Below are positions 55,526-64,000 of a stretch of 64,000 nucleotides of DNA, piece by piece. Each line of letters begins with the position of its first letter. Within the stretch, counting starts at the first letter, position 1. The notes beneath the pieces are model-generated. The model ran no database searches, was not told where the DNA came from, and worked only from the letters and a program-made list of their open reading frames with translations. Made by a program: the position numbers and the translations under genes. This DNA comes from Piezodorus guildinii (taxonomy: Eukaryota > Arthropoda > Insecta > Hemiptera > Pentatomidae): positions 37,843,236 to 37,907,235 of the forward strand of contig CM041294.1 of NCBI GenBank assembly GCA_023052935.1. The letters are read 5' to 3'.

Positions 55526-56265
55526 TTCTTCGATTCCATGATAGTTTTGGCTTGATATGATATTTGATGTGAGGTAAATTATACGGCCCTCCAATTACTA
55601 GATACTAACAATTTGTTTCTTTCACTAACAATTTAAATAAAAAGTCAAATAAACAAATGGAGATAAATCGTCTATGCAATAATTGCACACAACTCTCGCT
55701 CGTGAGATGAAATCGTCGGAGGTATTATTCACGTTTCCAAGTGTAAAATCGCTATGATTGGTCTGTGTCCATCCTTCGGCGGTTTGGCAATCCTTTCGTA
55801 CCTTCGGCGTTTCTTCGGAGGATGTTGTAAAAGAGCGAGAGGTTTCGAAAGGAACTCGCGAACCGCGTGGGCCGGGAGGACTGATGGCCGGCGATCTGTC
55901 AGGGTAAGCTGGAAGCGAGCAACATTAGCTGGGACCATCCCCTCAACACCACTCCGTCTATTAGCATCAGCTTCGTTAGCTACGAGTAAAAATATCGGTT
56001 TGGTCATAGCGCGTCAGGTCTTCAGGCCTGCGTTCTCTGGAATCCGCTGGGAGGGGGATCTCCGGAAATTGAAATCACTTGAGAGGAGGTGTACGAGTCT
56101 ATAATTCTTCTGAAAGAAAAAAAAAGTTCCATCTATCTCTGGTTACTTGAACACTGAAGAGACTTTAACGCTCCCATACGAGCAAGGAAATATCATGTCC
56201 CGGTAAATCAACATAATTAATTAACTTCTAGTATACATATTCTTGCTAGGGCTTGAAATAAAAAA
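55526..56265. other. CpG-rich island, unassigned
   Basis: 55740-56105 is strongly GC- and CpG-rich. A 116-codon plus frame (55754-56104) and a 92-codon minus frame (55729-56007) overlap; neither is recognised. Could be an exon or promoter of a host gene. Confidence 0.35.
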
Positions 56266-56267
56266 GT

Positions 56268-56712
56268 TTGGAATTTTCCAGTTCTTCACCTTTTTATTAT
56301 TATTTGGCAAGACCCTTAATACTAATACTTCCCGCTATACCGTGTTTAGAAATAAATAATAAATGAGTGAATCATTCCTGTTCGCACAAGTGCCTAATAA
56401 CCGGCAGTGGGATTATCTTTATTCGATGGTCATTTATTGTGTTTAAGGTGTGTTCAGCGCAAAGTCTTTAGCTTTTATTTAACAATGGACGTTAAATAAA
56501 TACCTGGCTGAGACAGGTAAGACATTATATTACCAAACTCGTTATCGAATATAATTTGCAATCTACCTGTAGATTTAATTTAGCAATTTGTAAATGCATA
56601 CCCCTATTCCATAACGAAAAACTATATAACCCCCAAGTAACTTGGGCCAACTTACCCCAAGGATTTGTTTCATCAATCTTTCTAGTCTTTAAATGTTGCA
56701 AAGCATTTTATT
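56268..56712 (-). repeat. dispersed family C, copy 2
   Basis: Inverted relative to 46830-47300; the pair is 9.4 kb apart. See that entry for the shared blocks. Confidence 0.7.
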
Positions 56713-57037
56713 TTTACAATCTATAACTTGAAGAGTACTGTAAAAATTTCGAGAAAAAAAAATCTGAAATCTACTCTTTATTGCCGTTTTAAAAAAATGT
56801 TTTCATATATTTTCTTTCTAGAAATCAAATGACTTGATAACCTCAAGGGCTTGTTCACCACGGAACATAAATACAAATTGTTAATTTTGAAAATTTGTCC
56901 ATGAAAAGGAACTTACTTCGTGCAAATAGACAATTGCATTGGGAAAGAAAGGAAATGTTGGCAAGAAATAGATATCATGTATGTCGAGTTGAAATAAGTA
57001 AAATGTGAAGAGTTTGACGACTACATATAAACATGAA
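56713..57037. other. AT-rich, unassigned
   Basis: No recognised frame or repeat. Confidence 0.35.
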
Positions 57038-57221
57038 TTCGGTTGTTTCACATGAAATGTCCGTTTTTATAGTTTCTGAAATACATAAAGGATTTTGCAG
57101 GTCTCTGTTGTTTTCTTCCGAATGTTTACATATTTAAAGTAAACAGTTACTAATCCTCTACCTATGTATTATAAACATTAGCTTCCCAATCAATCACCCA
57201 CTTTTTAGTATACCTCCAAAT

Positions 57222-57545
57222 ATGAATATGGAAACACGCGATTTTCGAGTAATATTTTTTTACGAGTTTAAACTCGGCCATTCATCAGCTGAGGCCACTA
57301 GAAATATTTGCAAGGCGTTTGGGGAAGAGAGTGTTAATGAACGGACCATTCGCCGTTGGTTTGCTAAGTTTTCAGCTGTGGATACCGACTTGGAAAACTT
57401 GCCCCGAGGAAGACCTCCGTCCGTAATAGACAACAATGTCCTCAAACATACAGTAGAAGGAAACCCCTACCAACAGTTAAAGGACTCTCAGCACAACTAA
57501 ATGCAAGTGCATCTACTGTTTCCAGACATTTAAAGTGTATTGGGA
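57222..57545 (+). pseudogene. mariner transposase N-terminal domain
   Basis: Frame 57222-57500 gives a helix-turn-helix region with FRVIFFYEFKLGHSSAEATR, ICKAFGE and NERTIRRWFAKFS, followed by the linker RGRPPSVIDNN. A frameshift near 57465 moves the second helix-turn-helix (PTVKGLSAQLNASASTVSRH) into the next frame up to 57545. These domains bind the terminal inverted repeats in mariners. It is not contiguous with a catalytic domain here. Confidence 0.8.
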
Positions 57546-57608
57546 AAGTAAAGTTCAAAATATACCGTGCAAAAATTGAAAGAACTGGGCTAGGAAGTTC
57601 TTCCGCAA

Positions 57609-57881
57609 CCACCATATTCTTCCGACTTGTCTCCAACAGATTACCACCTGTTCAGGAATTTAGACAAATTCGTCAAAGGAAAACTTTTCGAAAACGATGA
57701 TCAAGTGAAATGTGCGTTTTCAGATTTTGTTTCACTTCAAAGCTCAAAGTTTTTCAGTTCGGGGATAAATAAAGTTGTTGTCACGTTGGGAAAAATGTGT
57801 AGAAAAAGGATAAAATTATCTTGTTTCCATGTCGTATTTTCAACAAAAATCCTTTACTTTGAAAACGGACATTTTATGTGA
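57609..57881 (+). pseudogene. mariner transposase C-terminal end
   Basis: SSDLSPTDYHLF retains the third catalytic aspartate, followed by RNLDKFVKGKLFENDDQVK and the usual run to the 3' end. The frame stops at 57881 inside the terminal repeat. About 90 residues. Confidence 0.75.
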
Positions 57882-57893
57882 CACAACCCAATA

Positions 57894-58990
57894 ATAAGTT
57901 AAAGCTATAAGGTCATACCTGAAGTGAAGAAATCATAGAAACAATAATAAAATATATTAAAAGCAGAGATGTTCCATTAGTGAAATATAATTAATTTAGC
58001 TCATATAAATATATATAATTTAAAATTTGTATATTTTTAATCGATTTATTACGAAAGATATATTTAATGGTCACGATCATTATTAAAGAATTTAAAAAAA
58101 TTCACGGTGGCGGAAGGGACATTTGGCCCTACAGTGTTTCACTAAGAGCATACAAATCCATCAACGTTTTTGTAGCGCATATACATTCCCTGATGTGTGT
58201 ATATAAATATATATGGACAATGAATGGATATTACATGACACAATACAGTTTGCTCCTGCAATATAATAAATTTGACAGTTATGCTAATATCGAGGGTAGT
58301 ATGGAAATTGAACTGGGTTACCCAACAGCTAATCAACAACTGCCCCAAGCTGTCAGCGCTGACGAAGGCAGTACAGCCTGTACTGTACAGGACCGGTACA
58401 TCCGGTTCTCTTCGTCCTTCAGGGGTACGGTACTGGGAGCAAGGCGAGTAGCTTTGTAGGATCTGGCTGCTGAAAGTGACCTGCAATCAGAAAAGGGAAT
58501 ATATAAATTAGCCAAAGGTAAAAGGCCTATCACAAAACCTAACTTCAAAACGTTAATTAACGTTAAACGTTAACAGCTAACTTCAAAATATATATCTGCT
58601 ATTAATTAACCGTTTTTAAAGGTTTATTTTTAATTTAATGATCTATCGAATACCACAAAGTATCTTTAAACGTAAGATATTAAGTTTTCTTTTAAAAATA
58701 ATTGTGGTGTGCAAATTTTAAATATCTTAATTTTAAATATAAAAAGTTGAGTTAAGAGAGGTAAAGGTGGGTAAAATTTATTTATTTGTTCTATTATTTT
58801 TCATAATTAATTTGCGGTGTCTTGAATTGAAAACTATAAGAATTTTATTGATAATAATAAACCAAAAATCAGTCAAAAACAATAGCAAAAATTTAAAAAA
58901 AATTAAGTAATTTATACAGAAGTATTTAAACACAAGTGCTTATTTCAATATCAACATAATTTCTTAGAATTAATCTCAAACACAACTACA
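57894..58990. other. unassigned; short family B end at 58790-58870
   Basis: The 130-codon frame 58067-58459 and its opposite-strand shadows are unrecognised; 58330-58500 is GC-richer. TTATTGATAATAATAAACCA at 58845 resembles the family B end. Confidence 0.3.
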
Positions 58991-58997
58991 AGTTCTC

Positions 58998-59100
58998 GGG
59001 ATTACCTGTAGCATGGTGGTTAGTATAACAGCCTCCTATGCCCAAGGTCCCGGGTTCAAACCCGCAGGTGGCCCTCGGATTTTTTAATAGGAGTAAAATG
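58998..59100 (+). mobile_element. SINE family B, copy 6 (head only)
   Basis: GGGATTACCTGTAGCATGGT, CAGCCTCCTATGCCC, then GGGTTCAAACCCGCAGGTGG and a truncated body ending GGAGTAAAATG. Best B box of the family (GGGTTCAAACCC). Confidence 0.65.
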
Positions 59101-59102
59101 TT

Positions 59103-59177
59103 AGGGGCTGAGTGGTTAGCGTGCTAGCCTGCCACGCTGAAGTTGTGAGTTCGAATCCCAGTCCCAGGAGGACTTTT
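59103..59177 (+). mobile_element. second tRNA-like SINE head or tRNA pseudogene
   Basis: GGGGCTGAGTGGTTAGCGTG (A box-like), an anticodon-like loop CTGCCAC, and GAGTTCGAATCCCAG (B box). Possible acceptor pairing GGGGCTG/CAGTCCC is spoiled by overlap with the T stem, so a working tRNA is unlikely. It abuts the previous SINE head without spacer and ends in a T-run, a pol III stop. Confidence 0.5.
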
Positions 59178-59204
59178 TTCAAGTTGTAAGGTTTTTAGAT
59201 TTGC

Positions 59205-59925
59205 TAATTAGATGATATGGTAACTTTTATAGAATCTACAAAATTAAAGGTACTTTAGAGGAAGAAAATTTGAAATATCGCCATTTAAGCCCTTTCAAAC
59301 TATTTTAATTAGAATGAAACCTACATGATATTAAAGCCTGTCCAATTTTACATAGATATTAAAAATACTTTTGCACCTATCTCTTTCAGTTCATTATCAA
59401 ATTCATTTAACTTATATAGTTAGCGGTTTTTTAATAAATGCTAACAACATGAAATGGTTAATTTTTTCGAATGTACAAAATTGAAGATAATTTAGAGGAA
59501 AAAAAATTTAAACTATCGGCATTTAGGCTCAGTCAGACTTTTAATGAGAATGAAACATACATCACATTAAAGCTTATATCGATATAGCAAGTTTAATTAA
59601 AATCGTTAGAGCCGGTTTTGAGAAAATCGTAAATAGGTGCAAAATGCATAATATAAAGTGGCTCTTCTGGTTAGCTGATTTCGGTAAAAAAAGTTGATGT
59701 AACATCTCGGGCGTATAGTTGTCTCAAATATGAAATTTCAGTTTCATAGCACTTTTCGTTTAAGCCGTGGACTTACCACACACACAGACCTTTGCGGGAC
59801 TTGGTCATTTGGACTCAATGACCCCTAAAACGTGTATTTCCGTTGAAAAATGGAATTCGGAAATATACACGATCGCAATACTTTCCCTTACTATATATTT
59901 CATATAAAGGTAAAAGTAAAAATAG
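59205..59925 (+). repeat. dispersed family A, copy 6
   Basis: Two partly overlapping pieces: 59220-59350 and 59350-59925 both contain ATTTAAGCCC/ATTTAGGCTC-type blocks, so an internal duplication has occurred. It ends CGATCGCAATACTTTCCC and ATATAAAGGTAAAAGTAAAA. Confidence 0.65.
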
Positions 59926-61105
59926 GCAATAGCACTATCGATAGTTATATAGCTATGAATCCATATTCGTTCGTCCTAGCCCTTATATAAGGATGATTAA
60001 ACAAGGATTTTATAATTTAACTATTAATCATGACTATGCAAGGCGATGTAATTTATTCAAATTAAAGAAGAAGCAAGCACACCATAGCCGGCTATATCCT
60101 AGCTGGCTAATCAATCCATGGAACCCCGCCGCCTAAAGGGGACGTTGATCCCTCGACTCCCATCAATAAGTGCCTAATAAGGTAATCAGGTTAGGGTCCT
60201 GGGTCGGGGATGAGCGATGGGAGACGGACAAGACGTCAATGGGAAGATGAGTCCCGGCTGGGGGGAGTAAATTGAAAGGAACCGGTAGCATACCAAAGGA
60301 ACCGGTAGCATGGCAAACAGACCATCTCTAATCCGGCAGCGGTAATCTCCTGATGAATAGGGCGGCTCTTCTGTCTTCGAATTATCGCTCATTAGTCAGT
60401 TGCGGTCTGTGGCTGCTGGGGAGGGTTTGTGGTCAGCATCGGGTCTCTTAGGCTCCTCATCCTGCTTAGATATTAACTCCATGATTAATTAGTCAATACA
60501 TATCTATATTTATAAAATTAAGTGCTATTTCACTCACTTTTCTAATCATCGCAGTACCTCAATATACTCAATATACAGTACCTCAGTAGAATGTTTTCTT
60601 AGATGTTCCCCTTACCTTATAGATGTGCAATAAATATGGGTCTTAGAAAACTCAGTACTTCAAGTGGTTATAAAAATAGAATAGAATAGAAGAAATTTTC
60701 ATTTGTGAAAGAAAAAATCGTCTACAAATTAACTACACAATATATAATTATAAAAAAAAAAAAATTTGAGTCTAGTACTCCAGAAAAAAAAAAAAAAACA
60801 ATAAACAAAGGATAAAACAAGTGCTCCATAACAAAACAATAAACAATGATAAAACTAACTGGATAATACAAAACTTTTAACATAATATTCATTACTACGT
60901 AATATTAAACTTACAGAGAATTATTTTAAATAGACAAAAGTCATGAAATACTTTATTTATTTAAAAGTTAGTGGAAGGAGTAACTTATTAATGAAGGAGT
61001 TATAATTTCCGTATCTCTAAGATTCCTGTAGAAATTCAGTAGACGTCCATGCATCTATCAAGACGGAAAATAAAGTTGAGTTATGTTTTTGAGTTTAATT
61101 AACAG
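59926..61105. other. unassigned, with CR1-like LINE tip
   Basis: 60100-60470 is GC-richer and holds a 20-bp tandem duplication AAAGGAACCGGTAGCATACC at 60277-60314. A minus frame (60186-60392) is unrecognised. (AATAG)n at 60677-60695 resembles the tail of the CR1-like LINE in minus orientation. Confidence 0.35.
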
Positions 61106-61109
61106 TATA

Positions 61110-61290
61110 GAATGTGACTAATGGCACAAGCTTAACCTCCACTGGCTCCCGATATCATGCGGTTAACAGATAAGCACTGGGATCACTCGAATTTTTCTTT
61201 TCCTTTCACTTGCTTTTCAAGTAGTATGACTCGAATTTTCTAATCTAATTGTAAATATTGCAAATAAACATGCTTTTTTGATTTTTAGAA
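61110..61290 (+). mobile_element. LINE 3' untranslated fragment related to 47945-48360
   Basis: CTCCACTGGCTCCCGATATC and GATAAGCACTGGGATCAC, then TTGTAAATATTGCAAATAAAC, parallel the 48-kb copy. Confidence 0.35.
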
Positions 61291-61734
61291 GGCCTAATTT
61301 CTGTTTTGGTTATTCTGGTTTCCTAATTTAACTTTTCCCAGCTGCTGATATCCAAAATATAATATATATTATCTCAGTCAATCGGTTCTTTCCCTACCAT
61401 AACATGCGAAGTGCAATTTTTTGTTCTAACATAAAATCCAAATTCGAGAGGGTGTCGCATGGACAGAAAGAAAAAAAAAGACGTGCATGGAGGTATGAAC
61501 AGAAAACCAAGATCCTTGATCAGTCCAAGCATGAAATGTTATTGAGATGGATATAACCTAATCTGTTTCACAAAATATAACATCGCAAGACAAGAAAATT
61601 TCTAAAAACAAACTTAAGTGGATGTACACCTATGACCTTAGTTATGTCTATAAAAAATATATCCAATCATATATTTAAATTAATATAAAAATAATTATTA
61701 ATTTATGTCTTTATTTTTTTGTATAATATATTTT
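61291..61734. other. AT-rich, unassigned
   Basis: No recognised frame or repeat. Confidence 0.35.
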
Positions 61735-62735
61735 ATTGTTTTTTACAACTGTATATACAAATACAATAAGTAAAATGGCTGAATTACAATAACAGGCATG
61801 AATAGACATGTAAAGAATCTACCCACTGGTAGTACTTCAAAGTTTATTTCATGAGTAGGTCTCGAGGCCACCGTATTTTCAGGCGCCTCGGAGGATTACC
61901 GGTAATAGATGTAGATGAGAGGTTACGGACAAGCGGGTTTGAGTGGACAGGTAGTTTGGAATTAAAGGAGGTGTATCTATCGCGGGCCAAGTCTGCAACC
62001 AGTGGGATATTTAGGTCTCTATGGATGAGTTTATTAGTTACAAAGTAAGGAGCATTGAGGATTTTTCGTAGGATTTTGGATTGCAAGGATTGGATGCGGA
62101 AGGAGTTTGATAGTTTAGTGGACCCCCATAGCTCAATGCCATAGGTCCAAATAGGTCTGATAATCGTGATGTAAATGAGTCTTTTGTATTAAATAGAGAA
62201 TTTTGAACGTTTGTCTAGTAAGTGATGTAGTAAGTGGCATCTGCAGGCTGTTTCTTGTCAGTCTAGTGTGAGGATTCCAAGTAAGGCACTTGTCTAGATG
62301 GAGTCCAAGGTAGCGGATGTGTTCAACGGGGATTAGTAAAAAGTTGCCAAAGGATACAGTAGGACAGGTATTCATAGGCTTGCGGCGAAGGGTAAAGGTA
62401 ATTTGATGGGATTTATTGGGATTGATTTTAATTCTCCAGTTATGACACCATTCTTCAATGGATTGGATGTGAGACTGTAGGAATTGTGATGCAACCGTTG
62501 GGTCACTTTATACGGATAACACACATGTGTCATCAGCCTAAGTAGTGAGAACAGTGCTAGGATGAATAGGAATATCAGTTGTGTAAACGGAATAAAGGAT
62601 TGGGCCTAAGATGCTACCCTGAGGTACACCTGCGGACTGAAAAAATATGGGTGAGAATGAAAGGTTATGGTTGACTTTGAAAGTTCTATCTGAGAGGTAA
62701 GAATGAATAATTAGGAAGTATGTTGGTATGAAACA
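61735..62735 (-). pseudogene. jockey LINE, reverse transcriptase to 3' end
   Basis: Reading the minus strand from 62735: a frame with NHNLSFSPIFFQSAGVPQGS and ILGPILYSVY is the reverse transcriptase PQG motif; ADDTCV (about 62520) is the catalytic block with tyrosine lost to a stop; HIRYLGLHLDKCLTWNPHTR follows (62375-62133 frame); and the last frame 62086-61844 holds QSKILRKILNAPYFVTNKLI and HRDLNIP, the jockey C-terminus. Several frameshifts separate the pieces. The 3' untranslated region reaches about 61735. Most complete jockey copy in the window. Confidence 0.75.
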
Positions 62736-62739
62736 AATT

Positions 62740-63617
62740 ATTTATATTTAATGACTTGTAGTGAAGTAATATTTTTAATGTAATATTTATTTTTTAGCTG
62801 TATTGAGATGTACAGCCTTTTGTCAACATTCATCGATTTTTTTCTATCCTGGCGTTGCCTGCATCGGAACTGGACTTCATACTGTATTAATAAAATATAT
62901 TTTGCAATGGGTAAGAATTGACCATGTTAAAAAATGATTCAAAAGAATATTCATTGTAAGCTTAAATCAGTTGATAGTTAGTTTTTCTTAATACCGTAAA
63001 TTTCACCTGACCAATCGGAGACAAATTATTATTTGTAATTACCTTCAAATTTGACAATCAAACCATTTTTAGTAGACCATCAGATGAGCTTCCCCGTTGA
63101 ATAAAGTTCTGTAAATTCTTAACAAATATAAAACACAATTATGCATATCCGTCAGGAGGGTGTAAGCTCAGTCAGCTGTCAGTTTCTTCAAATCACTTGG
63201 AGTGAAAGTGAACAATTTCGAACACCCAGACCAAAACTAGGGCCAAGGAAAACAAGTAGTTGATCCATCGTAATTTTTATTAACGATGTTTAGTAACAGC
63301 TATTATATCGAATGGGTGCGAAATGTGAGCTCTGGGAAGTATTAGGTTTAGTTATGTTTCATGTTATTGTATTGGATCGGTGTGAGGGTTCTCCATGCCC
63401 TATCGAACTTTAATATACAATAAAATAATCTAGTGTGTGTATCACACAAATTTCGCTGTAGTTTTTACTTGAAAAAAAAATTAATGCTTTTAATCTTCCC
63501 AGAAAAAGTGAATGTTTTCAAAGAAATCAATAGACAGCTTCTATTGAATCATCTGTAATTAAAAAAAAAAAATTCTGGAAGTCATAGGGACTGCCGATAT
63601 AAGTGAAAACTTTCAAA
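62740..63617. other. unassigned
   Basis: 62800-62910 includes AATAAAATATATTTTGCA, a possible poly(A) signal. No frame recognised. Confidence 0.3.
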
Positions 63618-63619
63618 TA

Positions 63620-64000
63620 TTGGGTTGTGTCACATGAAATGTCCGTTTTGAAGGTAAAGGATTTTTATTAAAAATACGATATGAAAACAAGATAATGTTA
63701 TTCGAAGTTTTACCTTCTTTTTCTACACATTTTTCCTAACGTGACACCAACGTTTTTGTCCCCGAACTGAAAAACTCAGGTTTGAAGTGAAACAAAATCT
63801 GAAAACGCACGTTTCACTTGATCATCATTTTCAAAAAGTTTTCCTTTGACGAAGTTGTTTTGAAACATGCCGCTCAGTGAGATCATGAGGTACCCATGTA
63901 TCGAGTATTTTTACTTTCCCAATACACCTTAAATGTCTGGAAACGGTAGATGCACTTGCATTTAGTTGTGCTGAGAGTCCTTAACTATTTGGTAGGGGTT
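63620..64000 (-). mobile_element. mariner copy 3, cut by the window end
   Basis: Starts with the terminal repeat TTGGGTTGTGTCACATGAAA next to TA (63618-63619). Read on the minus strand, it keeps the second helix-turn-helix (ASASTVSRHLRCIGKVK), then TWVPHDLTERH, and jumps directly into the C-terminal QLRQRK region, a deletion different from that of copy 2. The rest of the element lies beyond 64000. Confidence 0.8.

Larger units (their letters stand above)
57038..57891 (+). mobile_element. mariner copy 2, catalytic core deleted
   Basis: Terminal inverted repeats TTCGGTTGTTTCACATGAAA (left) and the complement ending GACACAACCCAA (right); right TA target at 57892-57893, left TA mutated to AA. 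It contains the N-terminal DNA-binding domain and the C-terminal end of a mariner transposase, joined across a deletion near 57560-57615 that removed two catalytic aspartates. Same family as 490-1406 and 63620 onward. Confidence 0.85.

Noticed and set aside
59103..59177. Functional tRNA gene
   Set aside because: A and B boxes are present, but acceptor and T stems cannot both pair; adjoining SINE context favours a SINE head or pseudogene.

Overview
This window is AT-rich animal DNA, most likely arthropod, with no recognisable intact host gene. Its mix of transposons includes RTE, jockey, R1/LOA-like and CR1-like LINEs, mariner elements with D,D(D)-type transposase remnants, PIF/Harbinger, a Helitron fragment, tRNA-derived SINEs and short repeats with Penelope-type hammerhead motifs. 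R1-like LINEs argue for an arthropod. The species cannot be told from the sequence. Intergenic DNA is full of (TA)n, poly(T) and short A/T runs.

Layout. 1-8 kb: an internally deleted mariner (490-1406), a Harbinger-like MITE (1818-1921), a copy of dispersed family A (2150-3025), and an RTE LINE whose body is inverted relative to its own 3' end between 15-bp target duplications (5371-7192). 7.4-14.6 kb: CR1-like LINE remains, one carrying a nested R1-like LINE with a 15-bp target duplication and then a jockey-like insertion; a second family A copy carries another R1-like LINE. 14.6-20.5 kb: SINEs, an RTE relic, GC-rich islands and one unexplained 78-codon frame. 20.67-25.55 kb: the most striking object, a 4.9-kb inverted-repeat structure. 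Its arms are built from a 21-bp minisatellite, about 250 bp of unique sequence and a 109-bp satellite, and one arm contains a 602-bp solo LTR with a 5-bp target duplication. 26-32 kb: jockey relics, microsatellites and a perfect 78-bp palindrome. 32.5-35.7 kb: an essentially full-length RTE LINE (endonuclease plus reverse transcriptase), with 14-bp target duplications, a (TTA)n tail and one in-frame stop. 36-48 kb: family A and SINE copies, a 719-bp Harbinger deletion derivative with 46-bp terminal repeats, three hammerhead motifs, an RTE relic and clustered family B repeats. 48-64 kb: a mirrored mariner, tRNA-derived SINEs, a Helitron helicase fragment, further family B and C copies, a mariner with two transposase domains left, a jockey relic, and the start of another mariner at the window end.

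The elements do not form a pathway. What they record is layered insertion: RTE in family A, R1-like LINE in CR1-like LINE, R1-like LINE in family A, and LTR in satellite arm. Many boundaries can be fixed from target-site duplications, which makes the relative order of events readable. Most other open frames in the window are translations of minisatellites, microsatellites or the opposite strand of LINE frames.
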